Of a stretch of DNA of 6,783 bases, positions 1 through 5,603 are shown piece by piece. This DNA comes from an uncultured Acetatifactor sp. (GTDB taxonomy: Bacteria > Bacillota > Clostridia > Lachnospirales > Lachnospiraceae): assembly GCA_910589035.1 (NCBI GenBank), contig CAJUSI010000093.1, positions 1 through 6,783 on the forward strand, in the 5' to 3' direction. The translations under genes were made by a program, and so were the position numbers. Numbering within the stretch: position 1 is the first letter of the stretch; each line of letters starts with the position of its first letter. Below the pieces are notes generated by a model. It did not search any database, was not told where the DNA came from, and was given only the letters and a program-made list of their open reading frames with translations.

Positions 1-129
1 CTGCAGCGTTACCTTGATGAATTCTGCTACCGCTTTAACAGACGACATAGCAAGAAGACTCTGTTTGACCATTTGCTGGCGTGCAGTGTATGGGCACCTT
101 ATAAGACGGTGGCTGAGCTTGGTATATAA
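1..129 (+). CDS. IS1595-family (ISXO2-like) transposase, C-terminal fragment
   Basis: The first 129 bases read in frame 1 as 42 codons ending in TAA. The peptide starts LQRYLDEFCYRFNRR, continues with LFDHLL, and ends TVAELGI. The pattern YLDEF-CYRFNRR followed about ten residues later by LFD-LL is the usual C-terminal end of DDE transposases of the IS1595/ISXO2 group, just beyond the last catalytic acidic residue. The rest of the gene lies left of the window, so whether the element is intact cannot be told. I could not place a terminal inverted repeat downstream of the stop. The family call rests on this short tail only, so it is good at family level and says nothing about activity. Confidence 0.78.
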   Translation: MQRYLDEFCYRFNRRHSKKTLFDHLLACSVWAPYKTVAELGI

Positions 130-130
130 T
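120..130 (+). promoter_or_regulatory. Possible outward-facing -10 element at the transposase gene end
   Basis: The last codons of the transposase and its stop contain TATAAT at 125-130, overlapping an extended -10-like TGGTATATA at 120-128. No convincing -35 box lies 16-18 bp upstream. It would read toward the AAA ATPase gene at 219 and give a leader of about 80 nt. It is weak and could be chance in an AT-rich stop region. Confidence 0.25.
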
Positions 131-218
131 CATTTATTTTTAAAAAAGATAAGGAATTCATCAGGCGGGCAGGGCCCGGCTTTGGAAAATCAGGAGAAAC
201 GGTTGGAGGAACCGGAAT

Positions 219-1976
219 ATGAATATAAAGCAGGCAAAGGAATACATCGTAAATACGGTAAAGCTCTACCTGAAAAAAGACGAATTCGGGGAGTACAGGC
301 TGCCCCTGGTGCGCCAGCGCCCCATCTTCCTGCTGGGAGCCCCCGGCATCGGCAAGACCGCCGTCATGGAGCAGATCGCCCAGGAGATGGGCGTGGCGCT
401 GGTCTCCTATTCCATGACCCACCACACCAGACAGTCGGCCCTGGGGCTGCCCTACATCACACAGAAGGAATACGACGGTCAATCCTTTTCCGTGACCGAA
501 TACACCATGAGCGAGATCATCGCCTCTCTCTATGACGTCATGGAGAACAGCGGGATCCGGGAGGGTATTCTTTTCCTGGACGAGATCAATTGCGTCTCGG
601 AGACCCTCTCCCCCGCCATGCTGCAGTTCCTGCAATATAAAACCTTCGGACGGCACAGGGTTCCACAGGGCTGGGTCATTGTGACCGCGGGCAATCCGCC
701 GGAGTACAATCGATCGGTGCGGGAATTCGACATCGTCACCATGGACCGGCTCAAGGTCCTGGAGGTGGAGGCGGACTACCCGGTGTGGAAGGAATATGCG
801 GCCTGCAGGGGGATACACAGCGCCGTCACCACTTATCTGGATCAGAAAAAGGAGCATTTCTATCGGATGGAAACCACGGCCAGGGGGCGCAGCTATGTGA
901 CCGCCAGGGGATGGGAGGATCTGTCCCAGATTCTCTTTCTCCACGAGGAGGAGGGCCTGGCGGTGGACGAGGCGCTGGTGGGACAGTACCTGCGTAACGA
1001 GAAGGTGGTGAGGGAATTCACTGCCTATTACGACCTGTTTCAAAGGTACAAAAAGGAGTATGCCATTGCCGATATCCTTAAGGGCACGCCCTCGGAGGAG
1101 ACTGTGGCAAGGGCGAAGGAGGCGGCCTTCGACGAGCGGCTCTCCCTGCTGGGAATGCTTCTGGACAGGGTGCAGGCCCATATGAAGGAGGGCATGGAGG
1201 ACGTTTCCTTTTTGACGGATTTGCGCAATGTGCTGAAAGGGGCGGAGAGGCTCTCCGAAAGCGGATCCGCCGGGAACTCTGTCGGGAGGGATTCTGTGGG
1301 GGCGAATTCTACCGGAAGGAACTCCGCCGGAGGGGATTCTGTGAGGCAGGATACTGCCGGGAGAGATTCCGTGGGGCAGGATTCCGCCCCACAGGTGCGG
1401 GAATTCCTGGAGAAGCAGAGGGAGGCGCGCCGGAAGCTCCTGGAAAGGCTCCGGGAAGCCAACGCCCTTTCCGATGAAGAGAAAAGAAAACACAATGCCG
1501 TGCTCCGCTTCCTGGAGGAGGCGGGGAGAGAGCTCTGCGCGGGCAAGACCGGGACAGGGGATGCCCGCACAGAGAATGCTGCAAGGGGAGGCGTCAAGAC
1601 AGAGGACGCCGAGAGCGCGGATATCCGAACAAAGGATGTCGGGGACGGGAAAAGCGGAACAGGAGATTCCGCCTATGCCCTGCTCAAAAATAAGTATCAG
1701 GAAAAAATGGCGGAAGTAAAAGCGGAAACCCGCCGAACCGGGGAAGAACTCCACGCGCTCTTTTCCTTCGCGGAAGCCGCCTTCGGAGAGGGCAACGAGA
1801 TGCTGGTTCTCGTGACGGAGCTTACGGCGGGCGACGTCTCCTCCCGGTTCATCGCCGCCTTCGGAAGCCCGGACTACGCCAGGCACAGCCGGGAGCTGAT
1901 GCTCAGTGAGCGGCGGGACAGCATCCGGGAGGAGATCGAGGGGCTGGAAATTTTCGCCGGGAGTACCTTTTCGTGA
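219..1976 (+). CDS. MoxR/AAA_5-type AAA+ ATPase with low-complexity C-terminal inserts
   Basis: A 585-residue cytoplasmic AAA+ ATPase. The P-loop GAPGIGKT is at residues 40-47, Walker B ILFLDEIN at 117-124, and a sensor-1-like TAGNP at 156-160. It is followed by REFDIVTMDRL and a TARGWEDLS segment near 228-236 in the sensor-2 region. This belongs to the MoxR/dynein-related group, whose members act as chaperone-like ATPases, usually with a VWA-domain partner encoded next to them. No such partner is visible here. The start at 219 is supported by GGAGGA at 205-210 with 8-bp spacing, and the N-terminus (MNIKQAKEYI) looks complete. Residues from about 270 to the end are helical and charged and contain two repetitive inserts (354-388 and 448-487). 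The last 75 residues, rich in charged helix, look like a true family C-terminus, so the gene seems whole. Substrate unknown. Confidence 0.9.
   Translation: MNIKQAKEYIVNTVKLYLKKDEFGEYRLPLVRQRPIFLLGAPGIGKTAVMEQIAQEMGVALVSYSMTHHTRQSALGLPYITQKEYDGQSFSVTEYTMSEIIASLYDVMENSGIREGILFLDEINCVSETLSPAMLQFLQYKTFGRHRVPQGWVIVTAGNPPEYNRSVREFDIVTMDRLKVLEVEADYPVWKEYAACRGIHSAVTTYLDQKKEHFYRMETTARGRSYVTARGWEDLSQILFLHEEEGLAVDEALVGQYLRNEKVVREFTAYYDLFQRYKKEYAIADILKGTPSEETVARAKEAAFDERLSLLGMLLDRVQAHMKEGMEDVSFLTDLRNVLKGAERLSESGSAGNSVGRDSVGANSTGRNSAGGDSVRQDTAGRDSVGQDSAPQVREFLEKQREARRKLLERLREANALSDEEKRKHNAVLRFLEEAGRELCAGKTGTGDARTENAARGGVKTEDAESADIRTKDVGDGKSGTGDSAYALLKNKYQEKMAEVKAETRRTGEELHALFSFAEAAFGEGNEMLVLVTELTAGDVSSRFIAAFGSPDYARHSRELMLSERRDSIREEIEGLEIFAGSTFS
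1278..1382 (+). repeat. 15-bp coding tandem repeat (pentapeptide, 7 units)
   Basis: Seven successive degenerate 15-bp units within the AAA ATPase gene encode the pentapeptide pattern [S/T]-x-[G/R]-x-[D/N] at residues 354-388, for example SVGRD, STGRN, TAGRD and SVGQD. Partial units flank both sides (SAGN before, SAPQ after). The DNA units have diverged, so this is an old or selected expansion. It probably forms a flexible polar linker between the ATPase core and the C-terminal helical part. Confidence 0.85.
1560..1679 (+). repeat. 30-bp coding repeat (10-residue period, 4 units)
   Basis: A second repetitive insert lies in the same ATPase, at residues 448-487. The four ten-residue units start DARTENAARG, GVKTEDAESA, DIRTKDVGDG and KSGTGDSAYA. 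Position 4 is always Thr and position 6 always Asn or Asp. The units are strongly diverged at DNA level. The period differs from the pentapeptide array upstream, so the two inserts arose separately. Confidence 0.65.
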
Positions 1977-2021
1977 AGGGAGTACTGTAAAGAAATATAA
2001 CCTGTCCGTTTTCTGAAAAAC

Positions 2022-2140
2022 AAAAAGTCGCTGTATTTTTTGCGGAGTCAAACAAAAAAGTCGCTCATTTTTTGCAATAAAGAAAAGAAAATTCACTCAT
2101 TTTTTGCAAAAAAGCAAGTAAAATTCCCTCCTTTTTTGCA
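2022..2140 (+). repeat. Four direct repeats at an exact 32-bp period
   Basis: The string TTTTTTGC begins at 2036, 2068, 2100 and 2132, exactly 32 bp apart each time. Each copy is preceded by an A-run and a conserved block (GTCGCTGTA, GTCGCTCA, TTCACTCA, TTCCCTCC). The consensus is roughly AAAA-n-TC-n-CT-ca-TTTTTTGC, about 22 bp, with about 10 bp of variable sequence between units. The third unit also contains the perfect palindrome TTTTTTGCAAAAAA at 2100-2113. A 32-bp period is close to three helical turns, so the units would lie on one face of the DNA. The array sits between two ATPase genes and ends 9 bp before the -35 box at 2149. It has no spacers of CRISPR length. Function unknown: a protein-binding array is the simplest reading. 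Confidence 0.85.
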
Positions 2141-2149
2141 CCTGCAGGT
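2140..2149. promoter_or_regulatory. 10-bp palindrome touching the -35 box (operator candidate)
   Basis: ACCTGCAGGT is a perfect 10-bp palindrome immediately after the fourth 32-bp repeat. Its last base is the first T of the TTGCAT -35 element. A protein bound here would overlap RNA polymerase, so an operator is possible. It is short, and a palindrome of this length can occur by chance. Confidence 0.35.
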
Positions 2150-2177
2150 TGCATAAAGAGTTCTGTACCTGTATAAT
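2149..2177 (+). promoter_or_regulatory. Sigma-A type promoter for the AAA_14-DUF4143 gene
   Basis: A TTGCAT -35 box at 2149-2154 and a perfect TATAAT -10 box at 2172-2177 are separated by 17 bp. The predicted transcript starts near 2184 and has a leader of about 183 nt before the start codon at 2367. This is the best-matching + strand promoter in the spacer. The 32-bp repeats end just upstream of it. Confidence 0.7.
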
Positions 2178-2220
2178 ATAACCTATGAGAACTTACAGTT
2201 ACCTTTAGCCGATTGACTAT

Positions 2221-2243
2221 TAGGAAGCTGTACTTGCTTCCTA
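2221..2243 (+). promoter_or_regulatory. Leader hairpin 1 (GGAAG/CTTCC family)
   Basis: TAGGAAGC at 2221-2228 pairs perfectly with GCTTCCTA at 2236-2243 around a 7-nt loop. With its 3' flank, 2221-2252 matches 2315-2346 at 26 of 32 positions, so hairpin 1 and the last leader hairpin are diverged copies of one element. No U-tract follows, so it is not an intrinsic terminator. Confidence 0.6.
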
Positions 2244-2252
2244 CAGTATAAC

Positions 2253-2283
2253 TTATCGGAAGAAATCCCTACTCTTCCGATAA
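2253..2283 (+). promoter_or_regulatory. Leader hairpin 2 (GGAAG/CTTCC family)
   Basis: TTATCGGAAGA at 2253-2263 pairs perfectly over 11 bp with TCTTCCGATAA at 2273-2283, with a 9-nt loop. It shares the GGAAG...CTTCC core with the neighbouring hairpins but differs elsewhere. A weaker stem (2286-2291 with 2298-2303, one mismatch) follows directly. No U-tract follows. Confidence 0.6.
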
Positions 2284-2310
2284 AAGACGCATCTATTTGC
2301 GCCGCATTCG

Positions 2311-2341
2311 ATTATAGGAAGCGGTTCTTCCTTCCTATAAT
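2311..2341 (+). promoter_or_regulatory. Leader hairpin 3 next to the ribosome binding site
   Basis: ATTATAGGAAG at 2311-2321 pairs perfectly over 11 bp with CTTCCTATAAT at 2331-2341, with a 9-nt loop. The stem ends 8 nt before the AAGGAGGA ribosome binding site at 2350-2357. The GGAAG and CTTCC arms of the three hairpins could cross-pair, so alternative leader folds are possible. As DNA, the same three inverted repeats could be binding sites for one dimeric protein. Confidence 0.6.
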
Positions 2342-2366
2342 ATAAAAGCAAGGAGGAATCTGCAGT

Positions 2367-3734
2367 ATGGCTGGGAGGTATTTGAAACGTAAGATTGACG
2401 ATTATCTGTCTGCCTGGAAGTCGGATCCTGAGCGGAAGCCGCTGATTGTCAAAGGGGCCAGGCAGGTGGGGAAGACGGAGTCCATCCTGCATTTCGCAGA
2501 GAAGGCTTATGGAAATGTAATCTATATCAATTTTGTGGAGGAGCCCAAATATAAGCTGATTACGGAGGATGGGTATAAAACGGAGGATATTATCCGCAAC
2601 ATTTCCCGCATGGATCCCTCCAGACATTTCGCGGCGGGGGATACGCTGCTGTTTTTTGACGAGCTTCAGGAGTATCCGGAGATTGCCGCTTCCCTGAAAT
2701 TCTTCCGGATTGACGGCCGGTTCGACGTCATCTGCAGCGGTTCCCTGCTGGGGATTCATTATCGACGGATTGAGAGCAACAGCGTCGGGTATAAGACCGA
2801 TTACAGCATGTTCTCCCTGGATTTTGAAGAGTTTTTGTGGGCAAAGGGATATGACGGGGAAGACACGGAAGAGATGCTGCGGCACATGGAGACACAGACG
2901 CCCTTTAACGAATCGGCCATGAAGACCTATGGGAACCTTTTCCTGGACTACTGCATTCTGGGCGGGATGCCGGCGGTGGTGCGGGAGTATATAGAAAGGG
3001 GTACTTTCGAAGGAACGCTGGATATTCAGCGGCAGCTTCTTGCAGACTACAGGGAGGATGTCCGCAAATATGCCGACGGCATGAACCAGGCGCGGATCCT
3101 CAATGTGTTCGAGCAGATTCCGGTGCAGCTGGCGAAGGACAATAAGAAATTCCAGATCTCCAAGGTGGCGAAGGGCGCCAGGTTCAAGGATTACCGGGGC
3201 TGCATCGAGTGGCTGAAGGATGCGGGAGTCATCCATGTGTGCTATTGCCTGAATTATCCGGAGCTTCCTCTGCGGGGCAATTACGACGACTCCAGGTACA
3301 AGCTCTATTTCTTTGACTCCGGCCTGTTCGTGGCCATGATGGACGAGGAGGCCCAGGAAGACCTGCGGGCCAACAGGAACCTGGGAGTGTACAAGGGAGC
3401 CCTGTACGAAAATATTGTGGGGGAAGCCCTGGTGAAGAGCGGCTACGGGCTGTATTATTATAAGAGGGAGGATTCCACGCTGGAGGAGGATTTTTTTCTG
3501 CGGACAAAAGATTTTCTGGTGCCGGTGGAGGTGAAGGCCACCAGAGGAACCTCAAAATCCCTGCGGACGCTGATTGAGAGCGGGAAATATCCCGACATCG
3601 TCTGCGGAATCAAGCTCACGGCCGGAAACATCGGTTTCAGCAATGGAATCTATACCTTTCCCTATTTCTGTACCTTTCTTCTGCGGGAATACATCAGACG
3701 GGCGAAGCCCGGCTTTAAAAGGGAAGAGATATGA
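2367..3734 (+). CDS. AAA_14-DUF4143 family ATPase
   Basis: A complete 455-residue cytoplasmic protein. The N-terminal AAA_14 domain has Walker A GARQVGKT at 30-37, Walker B LLFFDE at 94-99 and the family's CSGSLLG at 123-129 in the sensor-1 region. The C-terminal DUF4143 part (from about 215) has an endonuclease-like pattern: YENIVGEAL with E348, EEDFF with D375, and VPVEVKA with E388 and K390, which fits the PD-(D/E)XK arrangement seen in this family. Length is typical. The start is set by AAGGAGGA at 2350-2357, 9 bp before ATG. Members are common in anaerobes, often as mobile accessory genes, and their role is not established; nuclease activity is only inferred from the motif. It is preceded by an elaborate repeat and hairpin leader and is convergent with the ABC exporter, so it forms its own transcription unit. 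Confidence 0.93.
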   Translation: MAGRYLKRKIDDYLSAWKSDPERKPLIVKGARQVGKTESILHFAEKAYGNVIYINFVEEPKYKLITEDGYKTEDIIRNISRMDPSRHFAAGDTLLFFDELQEYPEIAASLKFFRIDGRFDVICSGSLLGIHYRRIESNSVGYKTDYSMFSLDFEEFLWAKGYDGEDTEEMLRHMETQTPFNESAMKTYGNLFLDYCILGGMPAVVREYIERGTFEGTLDIQRQLLADYREDVRKYADGMNQARILNVFEQIPVQLAKDNKKFQISKVAKGARFKDYRGCIEWLKDAGVIHVCYCLNYPELPLRGNYDDSRYKLYFFDSGLFVAMMDEEAQEDLRANRNLGVYKGALYENIVGEALVKSGYGLYYYKREDSTLEEDFFLRTKDFLVPVEVKATRGTSKSLRTLIESGKYPDIVCGIKLTAGNIGFSNGIYTFPYFCTFLLREYIRRAKPGFKREEI

Positions 3735-3754
3735 TTCCATGGGCAAAGAAGAAT

Positions 3755-4513
3755 CTAATCCCCGCCATATTCAAACCTGCCATACCCCGCAGCGCAGCCT
3801 GCCAGAATGAGAAGAACCGCCGAGACGCCATACCCCAGGAATTCGCCCGTAAATACCCTGTCATAGTACGCATAGGCAAAGAAACCATGGATGACATTGG
3901 CCGGCGAGAACCGGACGATTTCCCGGATAAGCCCGACCCCGTTCAGGGCGGCGGCCTGCCGGAGGATCATTTCCAGGTATACCAGGATAATTCCGGCCAC
4001 AATGGCCGATAAGGGCTTTTTTACAAAATAACATACCGCGTTCATGACGGATACATAGGCCAGCAGCTGCAGGAACAGCACCGCCATATAGACCAGCAGC
4101 TTCGGCACCAGAAACGCAATCCGCACCTGGGTATTCCCCCGGGGCAGAATCAGATGACAGACAATATGGGGCAGCCAGACAATCAGAAAAAGCGCCCCCG
4201 TAAGAAGCCCCTGAACCAGCAGCCGGGAGAAATAATAGCTCTTCCGGTTCGTCCCCACGGACAGGGCATTCTGGATGGTGCGCCTGCTGAAATCTCCCCC
4301 TGTCACATATCCGGTCACAGTAGTCACGGCAAAAGGAAGGAAAAGGCCTGCAAGCTCCGTCAGGCTGAACAATTCCAGTCCTCTGTAGGTATTCATCACT
4401 TCATGCTCATAGAATCCGGAATAAAGACCCATTGCGGCATACAATACCGGAACAAACCATAACAGCCGGTCATGTCTTAACTTGTACAGCTCTGCGCAAA
4501 TTGCATTTTTCAT
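3755..4513 (-). CDS. ABC-2 type transporter permease (second permease of exporter)
   Basis: A 252-residue integral membrane protein starting MKNAICAELYKLRHDRLLWF. A short basic cytoplasmic head is followed by about six hydrophobic segments (near 17-34, 51-71, 97-118, 137-162, 166-186, 226-244). The segment FSRRTIQNALSVGTNRKSYY after the second helix is the cytoplasmic loop typical of ABC-2 permeases of the BcrB/LanE-G group. I chose the ATG at 4513 because MKNAICAELYKL is the canonical start and AAAGGAG lies at 4527-4533, although 13-bp spacing is long. An in-frame ATG at 4564 would add 17 polar residues and is less likely. It is the last gene of the exporter operon and ends 20 bp from the stop of the convergent DUF4143 gene. 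Confidence 0.88.
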   Translation of the reverse strand: MKNAICAELYKLRHDRLLWFVPVLYAAMGLYSGFYEHEVMNTYRGLELFSLTELAGLFLPFAVTTVTGYVTGGDFSRRTIQNALSVGTNRKSYYFSRLLVQGLLTGALFLIVWLPHIVCHLILPRGNTQVRIAFLVPKLLVYMAVLFLQLLAYVSVMNAVCYFVKKPLSAIVAGIILVYLEMILRQAAALNGVGLIREIVRFSPANVIHGFFAYAYYDRVFTGEFLGYGVSAVLLILAGCAAGYGRFEYGGD

Positions 4514-4703
4514 GGTTATATCACGGCTCCTTTGTCCGGCTGTGTGGTTTCCTCTCACAGGCATCCCTTCCCTGCGACTTTACCGTCCGGCAGAAAATAT
4601 TTCAGGGAAACACTTGACATTTCTTAGCTGGACTGCCAGGCGCATGACAACCAAATCCCGCGCTTTTTGCGGAAATGCCGGTATCGCCTGTCCGGCTCAG
4701 GGC
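4514..4703 (-). other. 190-bp spacer between the two permease genes
   Basis: This gap inside the exporter operon is long for genes of one complex. It holds the ribosome binding site of the downstream permease and a 21-codon frame starting MRLAV (4580-4645). A weak stem, GCCGG/CCGGC at 4677-4681 and 4692-4696, has a 10-nt loop and lies just after the upstream permease's stop. A minus-strand TTGTCA is present but has no good -10 at the right distance. No clear terminator or promoter is seen. Confidence 0.5.
4580..4645 (-). other. Short MRLAV reading frame (21 codons), status uncertain
   Basis: ATG at 4645 to TAA at 4580 reads MRLAVQLRNVKCFPEIFSAG plus Arg. No good ribosome binding site precedes it. 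It is listed because its first 16 bases match those of another short frame at 6469 in 13 positions. All three differences fall at third codon positions and leave MRLAV unchanged. It may be a translated micro-ORF, or a fragment of an interspersed repeat rather than a gene. Confidence 0.2.
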
Positions 4704-5435
4704 TTAATCCACATCCTGCAGGAGAAACAGCAGATACGCCGCCCCCAGCGCCGCAGTCAGGAGGCAGAGGCAGGGAACAAACAATTTCGGAAAATCCGGG
4801 GATAAAACGGTGTCGTCCCTCACAAAGGCTACCGCATCCATTGCAATTCGGACAGGGCCCCGGAACAGGTTAAGCATCTCGGCGATGGTGATTACCAGAG
4901 AAGCGATAAAGGCGGGAACGGCCTCCCGCATCAGACAGGCGATAAAGATGTAGACGGCGATATAGGACAGCAGAGAGACAATCGCCCAGGCGTTATAGAC
5001 CAGCACCTTCAGGCCGTAATCCGCAAAAATCTGCCCCGTGGGGTCGAAGCCCATGGTCTGGCATTTAAAAAGAAACAGGATCCCCATTCCCCCCAGATAA
5101 ATCAAAATGCAAGCGCCGAAAACGGCCAGCACCTTGGCGATAAAATAGCTGCTCCTCTTCACGCCGCTACCCAGTGCATTTGCAATGACGCCCAGTTCGA
5201 ATTCACTGGCAAACAGGCCGGACACTATGGCGGCGTACAGAAAAAAACCTGCGGCCCCATTGCCCATAAGCCACAGAAAGGGCGCGCCGAAACCATATCT
5301 TGAGACAGGCCAGGACGTGGTTCCCGCGCCGAATACCATACCAGACAGCAGGGCAAAGAATAAAAATACGATGACAACGCCCTTTACGGATCTGGACGCT
5401 TTGATTTTACACAGCTCATTGATAAACAGCCTCAT
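4704..5435 (-). CDS. ABC-2 type transporter permease (first permease of exporter)
   Basis: A 243-residue membrane protein starting MRLFINELCKIKASRS. A short basic N-terminus is followed by about six hydrophobic segments (near 17-36, 58-76, 99-122, 144-167, 171-190, 217-238). The segment FELGVIANALGSGVKRSSYF at 79-98 corresponds to the conserved cytoplasmic loop of ABC-2 permeases and matches the equivalent loop in the downstream permease, as expected of paralogous partners in a heterodimeric channel. The start is supported by AAAGGGAG ending 5 bp before ATG. It lies 168 bp after the ATPase gene. Together with the ATPase and the second permease it should form an exporter at the cytoplasmic membrane. 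The substrate cannot be told from sequence. Confidence 0.87.
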   Translation of the reverse strand: MRLFINELCKIKASRSVKGVVIVFLFFALLSGMVFGAGTTSWPVSRYGFGAPFLWLMGNGAAGFFLYAAIVSGLFASEFELGVIANALGSGVKRSSYFIAKVLAVFGACILIYLGGMGILFLFKCQTMGFDPTGQIFADYGLKVLVYNAWAIVSLLSYIAVYIFIACLMREAVPAFIASLVITIAEMLNLFRGPVRIAMDAVAFVRDDTVLSPDFPKLFVPCLCLLTAALGAAYLLFLLQDVD

Positions 5436-5603
5436 TTTTTCTCCCTTTCCCTATTCAAATCCGAGAATGCCGGAATGTATGCTGAGGATCACTATAACTT
5501 GCAGGGCAGCCCCACTCACGGGCAAAAGGAACCAGGGATATTACGGCAGATTATACCGCTCGTGAGTATATCAATCAGTCCGGGCAAAATACAGCCGGCG
5601 GTT
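5436..5603 (-). other. 168-bp spacer between ATPase and first permease, with possible internal promoter
   Basis: On the minus strand a perfect TATAAT lies at 5550-5555 with only a weak -35 (CTGATT, 5573-5578, 17 bp away). It would start a transcript near 5543 carrying just the two permeases. The inverted repeat ACTCACG (5514-5520) / CGTGAGT (5561-5567), with 40 bp between the arms, brackets this -10 box. No terminator is evident after the ATPase stop. No minus-strand gene is recognisable. Confidence 0.4.

Noticed and set aside
1959..1985. Direct repeat GGGAGTAC at 1959-1966 and 1978-1985, considered as a target-site duplication or excision scar
   Set aside because: Only 11 bp lie between the copies, with no mobile element remnant. 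One copy is inside the ATPase coding end and chance is sufficient.
99..2096. A 665-codon open frame on the minus strand opposite the AAA ATPase gene
   Set aside because: The + strand frame has intact AAA motifs and a good ribosome binding site. The antisense product is Pro, His, Gly and Leu rich with no recognisable domain, as expected from GC-rich codon bias.
2022..2140. The repeat array as a CRISPR
   Set aside because: Units are degenerate, the variable parts are only about 10 bp, there are four units, and no cas gene is near.
2221..2341. The leader hairpins as intrinsic terminators
   Set aside because: None is followed by a T-run on the + strand, and the stems are AT-containing with 7-9 nt loops.
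2253..3236. A 327-codon minus-strand open frame opposite the DUF4143 gene
   Set aside because: It shadows a well supported gene, has no family resemblance, and runs through the hairpin leader.
4513..4564. An upstream start for the second permease at 4564
   Set aside because: It adds 17 polar residues before the canonical MKNAICAELYKL head, while the ATG at 4513 has its own AAAGGAG.
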